A DNA stretch of 64,000 nucleotides, taken from Pseudomonas marginalis (lineage in GTDB: Bacteria; Pseudomonadota; Gammaproteobacteria; Pseudomonadales; Pseudomonadaceae). Within the stretch, counting starts at the first letter, position 1; the number at the start of each line of letters is the position of its first letter. The translations under genes were made by a program, and so were the position numbers. Where the stretch lies: assembly GCF_024169655.1 (NCBI RefSeq), contig NZ_JALJWV010000001.1, positions 3,663,001-3,727,000 of the forward strand. The letters run 5' to 3'. Under the pieces are notes generated by a model, which searched no databases, was not told the origin of the DNA, and saw nothing but the letters and a program-made list of their open reading frames with translations. Below are positions 57,566 through 64,000 of the stretch, in pieces.

Positions 57566-58378
57566 ATGAAAATCGTCTCTTTCAATATCAACGGGCTACG
57601 GGCTCGCCCGCATCAGTTGGCGGCGCTGATTGAAAAGCATCAACCCGATGTGATCGGCCTGCAGGAAACCAAGGTCCACGACGACCAGTTCCCATTGGCC
57701 GACGTGCAGGCCCTGGGGTATCACGTGTACTACCACGGCCAGAAAGGCCATTACGGTGTCGCCCTGCTCTCGCGCAAAGAAGCATTGAGCGTACACAAAG
57801 GTTTTGCCAGCGATGAAGAAGACGCCCAGCGCCGCTTTATCTGGGGCACCTTCGCCGATGCACAGGGCAACCCGGTCACCATCATGAACGGCTATTTCCC
57901 CCAAGGCGAAAGCCGCGACCACCCCACCAAGTTCCCGGCCAAGCAGCGCTTCTACGCAGACTTGCAACAGTTGCTGGAAAGCCAGTTCAGCAACGACCAG
58001 GCGTTGGTGGTGATGGGCGATGTGAATATTTCCCCGGAAGACTGCGACATCGGCATTGGCCCCGACAACGCCAAGCGTTGGCTGAAAACCGGCAAGTGCA
58101 GCTTCCTGCCGGAAGAGCGCGAGTGGATGGCCCGCCTGAAGAACTGGGGCCTGGTGGACAGCTTCCGCCACCTCAACCCCGACGTGACCGACCGTTTCAG
58201 TTGGTTCGACTACCGCAGCCGTGGGTTTGAAGATGAGCCCAAGCGTGGCCTGCGTATCGACGTGATCCTGGCGTCCAACGGCTTGCTGCCCAGGATCAAG
58301 GATGCGGGGGTGGACTACGAACTGCGCGGCCTGGAAAAACCCTCGGACCATGCGCCGATCTGGCTGGAATTGAGCTGA
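57566..58378 (+). CDS. xthA: Exodeoxyribonuclease III
   Basis: The 270-residue AP endonuclease/3' exonuclease of base-excision repair. E34 in LQETKV binds the metal ion; [14 protein letters not shown] and [10 protein letters not shown] carry the catalytic Asp/Asn and Asp-His pairs. The start [10 protein letters not shown] is the family N-terminus; the frame is open upstream, but that region would not encode part of the domain. A hairpin terminator follows. Confidence 0.96.
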   Translation: MKIVSFNINGLRARPHQLAALIEKHQPDVIGLQETKVHDDQFPLADVQALGYHVYYHGQKGHYGVALLSRKEALSVHKGFASDEEDAQRRFIWGTFADAQGNPVTIMNGYFPQGESRDHPTKFPAKQRFYADLQQLLESQFSNDQALVVMGDVNISPEDCDIGIGPDNAKRWLKTGKCSFLPEEREWMARLKNWGLVDSFRHLNPDVTDRFSWFDYRSRGFEDEPKRGLRIDVILASNGLLPRIKDAGVDYELRGLEKPSDHAPIWLELS

Positions 58379-58402
58379 TTTCAAGTACGACGCGCTTAAA
58401 CC

Positions 58403-58432
58403 ATGTGGGAGCAAGCGCCCTCCCACATTTTT
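58403..58432 (+). terminator. Terminator after xthA, REP-derived
   Basis: ATGTGGGAG / CTCCCACAT is a perfect 9-bp stem with an 8-base loop and a TTTTT run. The stem sequence is the outer part of the local REP unit, so a decayed REP may have become a terminator. Confidence 0.7.
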
Positions 58433-58512
58433 ACAGTTGAGCGTCAGTCATATTACTGAAACCCAACTGACTTAATCTCGCGGCACTCCCTTTGCCTCGA
58501 GACGGTGCCGGC

Positions 58513-59844
58513 ATGATCCCGCGCGTTCTGTTACTGCTGACCCTTTTTCCCCTGTTTGCCGTTAGCGCGCCGCTGCCCGTTCCCGATCAAGGCCCCGCCT
58601 TGCGCATCCAGGGCTCCAACACGATTGGCGCGGCGCTTGGCCCGGCGCTGGTCAAGGGGTTGATGGAGCAGCAGGGACTGCAAGGGGTACACGCTGAACC
58701 CGCCGAAGGCGCCAATGAACTGCGCGTGATCGGCAAGACTCGCCAGGGCAAGACGCTGACCATCGAGGTCGCGGCCCATGGTTCCAGCACCGGGTTTGCC
58801 GCGCTGCACAAAGCCAGCGCCGACCTTGCCGCCTCATCCCGCCCGATCAAAGACAGCGAACTGGTGGACCTCGAACCCCTGGGCGACCTGAAAAGCCCCG
58901 AGGCCGAACAGGTGATCGCCATCGACGGCCTGGCCATCATCCTCAACCCACGCAACCCGCTGAATACGCTGAACACCGAGCAACTGGCGCAGATTTTCAA
59001 CGGTGAGATCAGTACCTGGGAGGCACTCGGCGGCATCGGCGGAGCGATTCATTTATATGCACGGGATGACCGGTCGGGCACCTATGACACGTTCAAGGAC
59101 CTGGTGCTCAGCCGTCGCGGCAAGCCCCTCGCCGCGTCGGCCAAGCGCTTCGAGGCCAGCGAGCAACTGTCGGATGCGGTGAGCCAGGACCCGCAAGGCA
59201 TCGGCTTTATCGGCCTGCCCTATGTGCGCCAGGCCAAGGCGGTGGCGATCGTCGACGGTGACTCGCAACCGATGTTGCCGCTCAACAGCCTGATTGCCAC
59301 CGAGGACTACCCGCTGTCGCGCCGCCTGTTCTTTTACCTGCCGCCGACCACACACAACCCGTGGGCCAAGGCGCTGGTGGACTTTACCCAAAGCAGCAAG
59401 GGCCAGGCGATCGTGGCGGCCAACGGGTTTATCGCGCAGCGGGTCCAGGCGATGGGCGTGGAGCCGCGCCCTTCGATGCCCGAGGACTATCAGGCAATTG
59501 CCCGCGAGGCCCAGCGCCTGACGGTGAATTTTCGCTTCGAAGAAGGCAGCGCCAGCCTGGACAACAAAGCGCGCCAGGATGTGCAACGCGTGGTGGCGTA
59601 TATAAAAAGCCACGACAAGCTCGACAAGCAGGTGACGCTGGTGGGGTTCGGCGATATCAAGAATGACCCGCAACGCGCGGCGCTGTTGTCCAAGCTGCGG
59701 GCGATGGCGGTGCGTCGGGAACTGGTCAAGAACGGCGTGGTGCTGCGCGATATTCGCGGGTTCGGCGCGCAGATGCCGGTGGCGGCAAATACGGCGGATG
59801 AAGGCCGGATCAAGAATCGGCGGGTGGAGGTGTGGGTGTACTGA
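58513..59844 (+). CDS. PstS-like phosphate-binding/OmpA hybrid protein
   Basis: A 443-residue exported protein. It has a signal peptide (MIPRVLLLLTLFPLFAVSAP), then a PBP-type phosphate-binding domain (IQGSNTIGAALGPALVKG near 28, YARDDRSGTYDTFKDLVLS near 190, DPQGIGFIGLPYV near 230) and a C-terminal OmpA-like peptidoglycan-binding domain (NFRFEEGSASLDNKARQDVQ to KNRRVEVWVY). The hybrid suggests a ligand-binding protein tethered to the cell wall rather than a free transporter subunit. No pst transporter genes are nearby. The frame is open seven codons upstream, but the signal peptide begins here. Confidence 0.85.
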   Translation: MIPRVLLLLTLFPLFAVSAPLPVPDQGPALRIQGSNTIGAALGPALVKGLMEQQGLQGVHAEPAEGANELRVIGKTRQGKTLTIEVAAHGSSTGFAALHKASADLAASSRPIKDSELVDLEPLGDLKSPEAEQVIAIDGLAIILNPRNPLNTLNTEQLAQIFNGEISTWEALGGIGGAIHLYARDDRSGTYDTFKDLVLSRRGKPLAASAKRFEASEQLSDAVSQDPQGIGFIGLPYVRQAKAVAIVDGDSQPMLPLNSLIATEDYPLSRRLFFYLPPTTHNPWAKALVDFTQSSKGQAIVAANGFIAQRVQAMGVEPRPSMPEDYQAIAREAQRLTVNFRFEEGSASLDNKARQDVQRVVAYIKSHDKLDKQVTLVGFGDIKNDPQRAALLSKLRAMAVRRELVKNGVVLRDIRGFGAQMPVAANTADEGRIKNRRVEVWVY

Positions 59845-59877
59845 GGTTTGGGTTTGGTGTTGTTCGCATGGGCCTCG

Positions 59878-59966
59878 TCGCGGGCAAGCCCCCTCCCACA
59901 GTCGACCGAGTTGTGCATGAGAACGCGGTCCAGTGTGGGAGGGGGCTTGCCCGCGATAGCAGGCGA
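59878..59966. repeat. REP pair (REPIN-like), variant
   Basis: CGCGGGCAAGCCCCCTCCCA and its inverse TGGGAGGGGGCTTGCCCGCG face each other around a 40-base centre. The tips carry CCGCG rather than the CCCCG of the other copies. Confidence 0.82.
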
Positions 59967-59976
59967 CGCGGTGTTA

Positions 59977-61203
59977 CTACCCGCCGCGCATCAGCTCTTT
60001 AGGCACATACTTGCCAATCTCGAACTTGCCGATCGCCGCACGGTGGACTTCGTCCGGGCCGTCGGCCAGGCGCAGGGTGCGTTGCATGGCGTACATGTAG
60101 GCCAGCGGGAAGTCGTTGGAGACGCCCGCGCCGCCATGGATCTGGATCGCGCGGTCGATCACCTTCAACGCCACGTTCGGCGCCACGACCTTGATCTGCG
60201 CGATTTCGCTTTTCGCCACTTTGTTACCCACGGTGTCCATCATGTACGCCGCCTTCAGGGTCAGCAGGCGTGCCATGTCAATTTCCATCCGCGAGTCGGC
60301 GATCTTGTCGATATTTCCGCCCAGGCGCGCCAACGGTTTACCGAACGCGGTACGGCTGATGGCGCGTTTGCACATCAGTTCCAGCGCGCGCTCGGCCATG
60401 CCGATGGAGCGCATGCAGTGGTGAATGCGGCCAGGACCAAGGCGCCCCTGGGCAATTTCAAAGCCACGGCCTTCACCCAGCAGGACGTTTTCATACGGCA
60501 CACGCACGTTATCGAACAGCACTTCGGCGTGCCCGTGGGGCGCATCGTCGTAGCCGAATACCGGCAGCGGGCGCACGATTTTCACGCCAGGGGCGTCCAC
60601 CGGCACCAGGATCATCGAGTGCTGCTGATGGCGCGGCGCATCGGGATTGCTCAGGCCCATGAAGATCAGGATTTTGCAGCGCGGGTCACAGGCGCCGGAG
60701 GTCCACCATTTTTTGCCGTTGATTACCCACTCGTCGCCCTGGCGCTCGGCGCGGGCAGCCATGTTGGTGGCGTCCGAGGAGGCCACGTCAGGCTCGGTCA
60801 TGGCGAAAGCCGAGCGGATCTCGCCACGCAGCAGCGGTTCGAGCCAGCGCTGTTTCTGTTCGGCGTTGGCATAGCGCACCAGCACTTCCATGTTGCCGGT
60901 GTCCGGCGCGGAGCAGTTGAACGGCTCCGGACCTAGCAGCGAACGGCCCATGATTTCCGCCAGCGGCGCGTATTCAAGGTTGGTCAGGCCGGCGCCCAAT
61001 TCGGATTCGGGCAGGAACAGGTTCCACAGGCCTTCGGCTTTCGCCTTGGCTTTCAGCTCTTCCATGATCGCGGTGGGCTGCCAGCGGTCGCCTTCGCTGA
61101 CCTGGCGTTCGAACACCGGTTCGGCTGGGTAAACATAAGCGTCCATGAACGCAGTGACGCGTTCACGCAGTTCCTGAACCTTGGGCGAATAGGCGAAATC
61201 CAT
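59977..61203 (-). CDS. Acyl-CoA dehydrogenase
   Basis: A 408-residue flavoenzyme of the beta-oxidation type. [20 protein letters not shown] near residue 130 is the signature-1 region and [20 protein letters not shown] near 355 the C-terminal signature. The N-terminus [20 protein letters not shown] is typical of the larger ACAD10/11-like bacterial forms. It is divergent from a LysR gene 151 bases away that probably controls it. Chain length or branching of the substrate is not deducible. Confidence 0.9.
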   Translation of the reverse strand: MDFAYSPKVQELRERVTAFMDAYVYPAEPVFERQVSEGDRWQPTAIMEELKAKAKAEGLWNLFLPESELGAGLTNLEYAPLAEIMGRSLLGPEPFNCSAPDTGNMEVLVRYANAEQKQRWLEPLLRGEIRSAFAMTEPDVASSDATNMAARAERQGDEWVINGKKWWTSGACDPRCKILIFMGLSNPDAPRHQQHSMILVPVDAPGVKIVRPLPVFGYDDAPHGHAEVLFDNVRVPYENVLLGEGRGFEIAQGRLGPGRIHHCMRSIGMAERALELMCKRAISRTAFGKPLARLGGNIDKIADSRMEIDMARLLTLKAAYMMDTVGNKVAKSEIAQIKVVAPNVALKVIDRAIQIHGGAGVSNDFPLAYMYAMQRTLRLADGPDEVHRAAIGKFEIGKYVPKELMRGG

Positions 61204-61306
61204 GAGCAGCTCCCTTCTTTGAGAGGTTGTTTAGGTCATGCAATCGATGCTAGAACAGCGTTGATAATTTACCTAGCCTATTCTCGGCGTGTATTAACAT
61301 TCATCA

Positions 61307-61321
61307 CCGATATATGATCGG
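61307..61321. promoter_or_regulatory. Inverted repeat in the divergent acyl-CoA dehydrogenase/LysR promoter region
   Basis: CCGATATATGATCGG has 5-bp arms around 5 bases, 33 bases upstream of the LysR gene. Its size and place suit a LysR-type recognition site, but the assignment is only positional. Confidence 0.4.
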
Positions 61322-61354
61322 GGCATGGCCACCTAACAATAAGAGCGCAACGAA

Positions 61355-62290
61355 ATGAATCTGAGCAAGGTCGACCTCAACCTGTTTATCGTCTTTGACG
61401 CGATCTACACCGAAGCCAACCTGACCCGTGCCGGGCAGATTGTCGGCATCACCCAACCGGCGGTGTCCAATGCTCTGGCACGCCTGCGCGAGACCTTCAA
61501 CGACCCGCTGTTCGTGCGCACCGCCCAAGGCATGGTGCCCACGCCGATGGCGCAGAACATCATCGGCCCAGTGCGCAATGCGCTGTCATTGCTGCGGGTG
61601 TCGGTGCAGGAAAGCCGGATTTTCAACCCGCAGCAGGCGGCCAAGACCTACCGCATCAGCATGACCGACTTGACCGAGGCGGTAATCCTGCCGCTGCTGT
61701 TCCAGCGCCTGCGTCGCCTGGCGCCGACGGTGGTGATCGAGAGCTTCCTGTCCAAACGCCGCGAGACCACCAAAGAGCTGGCCGCCGGGCGCCTGGATTT
61801 TGCCGTCGATGCGCCGCTCAACACCGACCCGCAGGTGCGCCACGTCAAGCTGATGGAAGACCGCTACGTGTGCGCCATGCGCAAGGGTCACCCGATGGCG
61901 GGCAAGGCCACGTTCAGCCTGGATGATTACCTGTCGCTGACCCATATCCATATCTCCAGCCGCCGCAACGGCCTGGGCCATGTCGACCTGGCCCTGGGCA
62001 AGATGGGCATCCAGCGCAAGATCGCCCTGCGCTCCCAGCATTACCTGATGGCCTCGCAAGTGTTGCAGCAGACCGACATGGTAATGACCGTTCCCGAACG
62101 CTTCGCCCGCCGTCATGAACTGCACTGGTTCAATCTGCCGGTCAACGACGTGCCAGCGGTGGAAACCCACCTGTACTGGCACGAAAGCACCGACCAGGAC
62201 CCGGCCAACCGCTGGATGCGTGAGCAAATGATCGAGTTGTGCCAGCAGGTCACAGCCCATGAAAATAAGCTGGATAAACAACAGGCCTGA
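61355..62290 (+). CDS. LysR-family regulator
   Basis: A 311-residue regulator. The N-terminal helix-turn-helix (LTRAGQIVGITQPAVSNALA, about 24-43) is followed by the LysR effector-binding domain (RISMTDLTEAVILPLLFQRL onward). It is divergent from the acyl-CoA dehydrogenase, its probable target. The NodD/SyrM-like N-terminus (MNLSKVDLNLFIVFDAIYTE) places it in a large subgroup without a fixed ligand. Confidence 0.92.
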   Translation: MNLSKVDLNLFIVFDAIYTEANLTRAGQIVGITQPAVSNALARLRETFNDPLFVRTAQGMVPTPMAQNIIGPVRNALSLLRVSVQESRIFNPQQAAKTYRISMTDLTEAVILPLLFQRLRRLAPTVVIESFLSKRRETTKELAAGRLDFAVDAPLNTDPQVRHVKLMEDRYVCAMRKGHPMAGKATFSLDDYLSLTHIHISSRRNGLGHVDLALGKMGIQRKIALRSQHYLMASQVLQQTDMVMTVPERFARRHELHWFNLPVNDVPAVETHLYWHESTDQDPANRWMREQMIELCQQVTAHENKLDKQQA

Positions 62291-62308
62291 GGTTGAAGAA
62301 CGCCCCCT

Positions 62309-62332
62309 GTGGGAGGGGGCTTGCCCCCGATG
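62309..62332. repeat. Single REP unit
   Basis: TGTGGGAGGGGGCTTGCCCC followed by CGAT, with no inverted partner nearby, 18 bases past the LysR stop. Confidence 0.8.
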
Positions 62333-62348
62333 GGCTGCGCAGCGCCCC

Positions 62349-62378
62349 TTGACGTTTACGTAAACCTGCCATTAGCTT
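62349..62378 (+). promoter_or_regulatory. liuR promoter with LiuR-type operator
   Basis: A -35 box TTGACG at 62349-62354 is followed by the perfect palindrome GTTTACGTAAAC (62354-62365) and a -10-like TTAGCT about 17 bases further on. A palindrome in the promoter spacer is the usual layout for MerR-family control and the TTTACGTAAA core fits the site proposed for LiuR. Confidence 0.65.
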
Positions 62379-62405
62379 AGCGCCAAGACCTTCTTGAGCG
62401 CCCTC

Positions 62406-62801
62406 ATGAGCACGACCTACAGCATTTCCGACCTCGCCCGCGAGCTCGACATCACCACCCGCGCCATTCGCTTCTATGAAGAACAAGGCCTGCTGGCCCC
62501 GGAACGCCGGGGCCAGGAGCGCATCTACTCGGCGCGGGACAAGGTCAGCCTCAAGCTGATCCTGCGGGGCAAGCGCATCGGTTTTTCCCTGGCCGAATGC
62601 CGTGAACTGATCGAACTCTACGACCCCACCAGCGGCAACCATATCCAACTCAACAGCATGCTGGTGAAGATCGCCGAGCGTCGCGAACAGTTGGAGCAGC
62701 AGTTGCTGGATATCGAACAAATGAAGCTGGAACTGGACACCGCCGAAGAGCGCTGCACCCAGGCCCTGGCCGAAACCATCCAAGGCCAGGCTGGCCGTTG
62801 A
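62406..62801 (+). CDS. liuR: MerR-family regulator of leucine/isovalerate catabolism
   Basis: A 131-residue regulator with an N-terminal MerR helix-turn-helix (YSISDLARELDITTRAIRFY) and a coiled-coil dimer helix (LNSMLVKIAERREQLEQQLL). Next to an HMG-CoA lyase gene it fits LiuR, which controls the liu leucine-degradation genes. The ATG at 62406 gives MSTTYSISDL; a TTG four codons upstream is less likely. The rest of the liu operon (liuABCD) would be expected nearby but is not in this window. Confidence 0.85.
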   Translation: MSTTYSISDLARELDITTRAIRFYEEQGLLAPERRGQERIYSARDKVSLKLILRGKRIGFSLAECRELIELYDPTSGNHIQLNSMLVKIAERREQLEQQLLDIEQMKLELDTAEERCTQALAETIQGQAGR

Positions 62802-62817
62802 TCATAAGGTAGTTGCC

Positions 62818-63717
62818 ATGTCCCTCCCCTCCCATGTGCGCCTGGTCGAAGTCGGCCCGCGCGACGGATTGCAGAACGAAGCCCAACCCATCAGCGTGGC
62901 CGACAAGGTGCAGTTGGTGGATGCCTTAAGCGCCGCCGGCCTGAGCTATATCGAAGTCGGCAGTTTTGTCTCGCCTAAATGGGTGCCGCAGATGGCCGGC
63001 TCCGCCGAAGTCTTTGCGCAGATCCAGCGCAAGCCCGGCGTGACCTATGGCGCGCTGGCGCCGAACCTGCGCGGTTTTGAAGATGCGCTGGCCGCCGGGG
63101 TCAAGGAGGTCGCGGTGTTTGCCGCCGCATCCGAGGCGTTTTCCCAGCGCAACATCAACTGCTCGATCAGTGAAAGCCTGGCGCGCTTCGTGCCGATCAT
63201 GGCGGCCGCCAAACAGCAGGGGGTCAGTGTGCGCGGCTATGTGTCCTGCGTGCTGGGGTGTCCCTATGAAGGCGCGGTCGCCCCGGAACAAGTGGCGGCG
63301 GTGGCCCGCGAACTGTTTGCCATGGGCTGCTATGAAGTGTCCCTGGGCGACACCATCGGCACCGGCACGGCGGGGGCCACGCGCCGGTTGTTCGAGGTGG
63401 TGGGCGCACAGGTGCCACGGGACAAGTTGGCGGGGCACTTCCATGACACCTATGGCCAGGCCGTCGCCAACGTCTATGCCAGCCTGCTGGAAGGAATCAA
63501 CGTGTTCGACAGCTCTATCGCGGGCCTGGGCGGTTGCCCCTACGCCAAAGGCGCCAGCGGTAACGTCGCCACCGAAGATGTGGTGTACCTGCTCAACGGC
63601 CTCGGGATCGAGACCGGCATCGACCTGGAGCGATTGATTCTCGCGGGCCGGCAGATCAGCGACGTACTCGGCCGGCCCAGCGGCTCGCGCGTTGCCAGGG
63701 CGCGTAACGCCAGTTGA
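62818..63717 (+). CDS. liuE: Hydroxymethylglutaryl-CoA lyase
   Basis: The last enzyme of leucine degradation; it cleaves HMG-CoA to acetyl-CoA and acetoacetate. The 299-residue product has EVGPRDGLQNE with the catalytic R15 and D16 and the signature GLGGCPYAKGASGN with the catalytic loop cysteine C240. The gene lies 16 bases after liuR on the same strand and is probably cotranscribed. Confidence 0.95.
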   Translation: MSLPSHVRLVEVGPRDGLQNEAQPISVADKVQLVDALSAAGLSYIEVGSFVSPKWVPQMAGSAEVFAQIQRKPGVTYGALAPNLRGFEDALAAGVKEVAVFAAASEAFSQRNINCSISESLARFVPIMAAAKQQGVSVRGYVSCVLGCPYEGAVAPEQVAAVARELFAMGCYEVSLGDTIGTGTAGATRRLFEVVGAQVPRDKLAGHFHDTYGQAVANVYASLLEGINVFDSSIAGLGGCPYAKGASGNVATEDVVYLLNGLGIETGIDLERLILAGRQISDVLGRPSGSRVARARNAS

Positions 63718-63761
63718 GTAGCTTAGCCGTGACAATGTGTTACCGCAGGCTGGCCGGACGA

Positions 63762-63792
63762 GTAACACGGGAACATATTTTCCCGCGTTTAC
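63762..63792. terminator. Possible terminator hairpin after liuE
   Basis: CGGGAA / TTCCCG with outer GTAA / TTAC arms forms a stem 45 bases after liuE. No long T-run follows, so its role is uncertain. Confidence 0.3.
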
Positions 63793-63847
63793 CGTAGGCC
63801 ATTTCTCAAAAAAACTCAAACCATTGATTTTAAACGATTTTTAAAAG

Positions 63848-63864
63848 TTGGCACGGCTTCTGCT
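63848..63864 (+). promoter_or_regulatory. Sigma-54-type promoter
   Basis: TTGGCACG followed by CTGCT gives GG-N10-GC, the -24/-12 arrangement of sigma-54 promoters (TTGGCACG-N5-CTGCT). The AT-rich stretch just upstream (GATTTTAAACGATTTTTAAA) is a plausible IHF site. It should drive the gene starting at the right edge. Confidence 0.6.
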
Positions 63865-63981
63865 ATCTCTATGGCATAACAAGAATAAAAAGCGCCAAAC
63901 CTAATAAAAATAAGACGAAACGACTCTGACATAACAAAAACAACACGGCAGAGACGCAGCTAACAGATTTTTTTGGAGAAG

Positions 63982-64000
63982 ATGTGCTTCGCAGGGTACG
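63982..64000 (+). CDS. Start of a gene continuing beyond the window
   Basis: ATG at 63982 preceded by TTTGGAGAAG opens a frame MCFAGY that runs off the window. It lies about 120 bases downstream of the sigma-54-type promoter. Too short to identify; the start itself is tentative. Confidence 0.3.

Overview
The window is a chromosomal segment of a Pseudomonas, most likely of the P. fluorescens group. This rests on the fused-subunit PhaAB/Mrp antiporter, the NuoG-N order, the liu (leucine catabolism) regulator and lyase, and many copies of the typical fluorescent-pseudomonad REP sequence built around GGGAGGGGGCTTGCCCCC. These calls come from recognising protein and DNA motifs by eye; no database was searched. 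Coding is dense and GC-rich, except for two AT-richer islands at about 26.4-29.1 kb and 38.9-41.7 kb.

Layout. 1-8.6 kb: 3' part of the respiratory complex I operon (nuoG' to nuoN), closed by a strong terminator. 8.7-14.0 kb: arylamine N-acetyltransferase, small Pseudomonas proteins, a DUF3087 membrane protein, a MEKHLA protein and two MFS exporters. 14.2-18.7 kb: Tat-exported beta carbonic anhydrase, DyP peroxidase, a GAPN-like aldehyde dehydrogenase and an FUSC membrane protein. 18.9-24.6 kb: TetR regulator divergent from a four-gene ABC tripartite exporter (ATPase, MacB-like permease, TolC-like channel, HlyD-like adaptor). 24.8-29.1 kb: an FAD protein followed by a scar region holding the tail of a LivF-like ABC ATPase, two tandem copies of an unknown 302-residue gene, and a 90-bp fragment of FAD-protein sequence. 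29.1-37 kb: XRE-cupin regulator and EamA exporter, then the six-gene Mrp/Pha cation/proton antiporter. 37-38.3 kb: an IS481-family element that split a REP pair. 38.4-41.7 kb: HIT protein, a DUF6124-type small protein behind a highly structured 5' leader, and a GmrSD-like (DUF262 + DUF1524) restriction protein. 41.7-46.4 kb: cysS, glnS, ppiB, lpxH. 46.5-51.2 kb: MarR-controlled EmrAB-NodT-type efflux operon with two matching palindromic operators. 51.3-56.7 kb: tamA-tamB. 56.7-64 kb: GNAT, xthA, a PstS/OmpA hybrid, acyl-CoA dehydrogenase with divergent LysR, liuR-liuE, and a sigma-54-type promoter pointing out of the window.

How the genes work together. Complex I pumps protons and the Mrp antiporter spends the proton gradient on cation export. 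Three exporter systems each sit beside a local regulator (TetR, XRE-cupin, MarR). TamA/TamB form one outer-membrane assembly machine. The GmrSD-like gene is the clearest defence candidate. The least conventional signals are the leader RNA at 38.98-39.21 kb, whose middle segment can pair either with an upstream arm or with the Shine-Dalgarno region, and the duplicated unknown gene pair standing where an ABC transporter operon was apparently lost.
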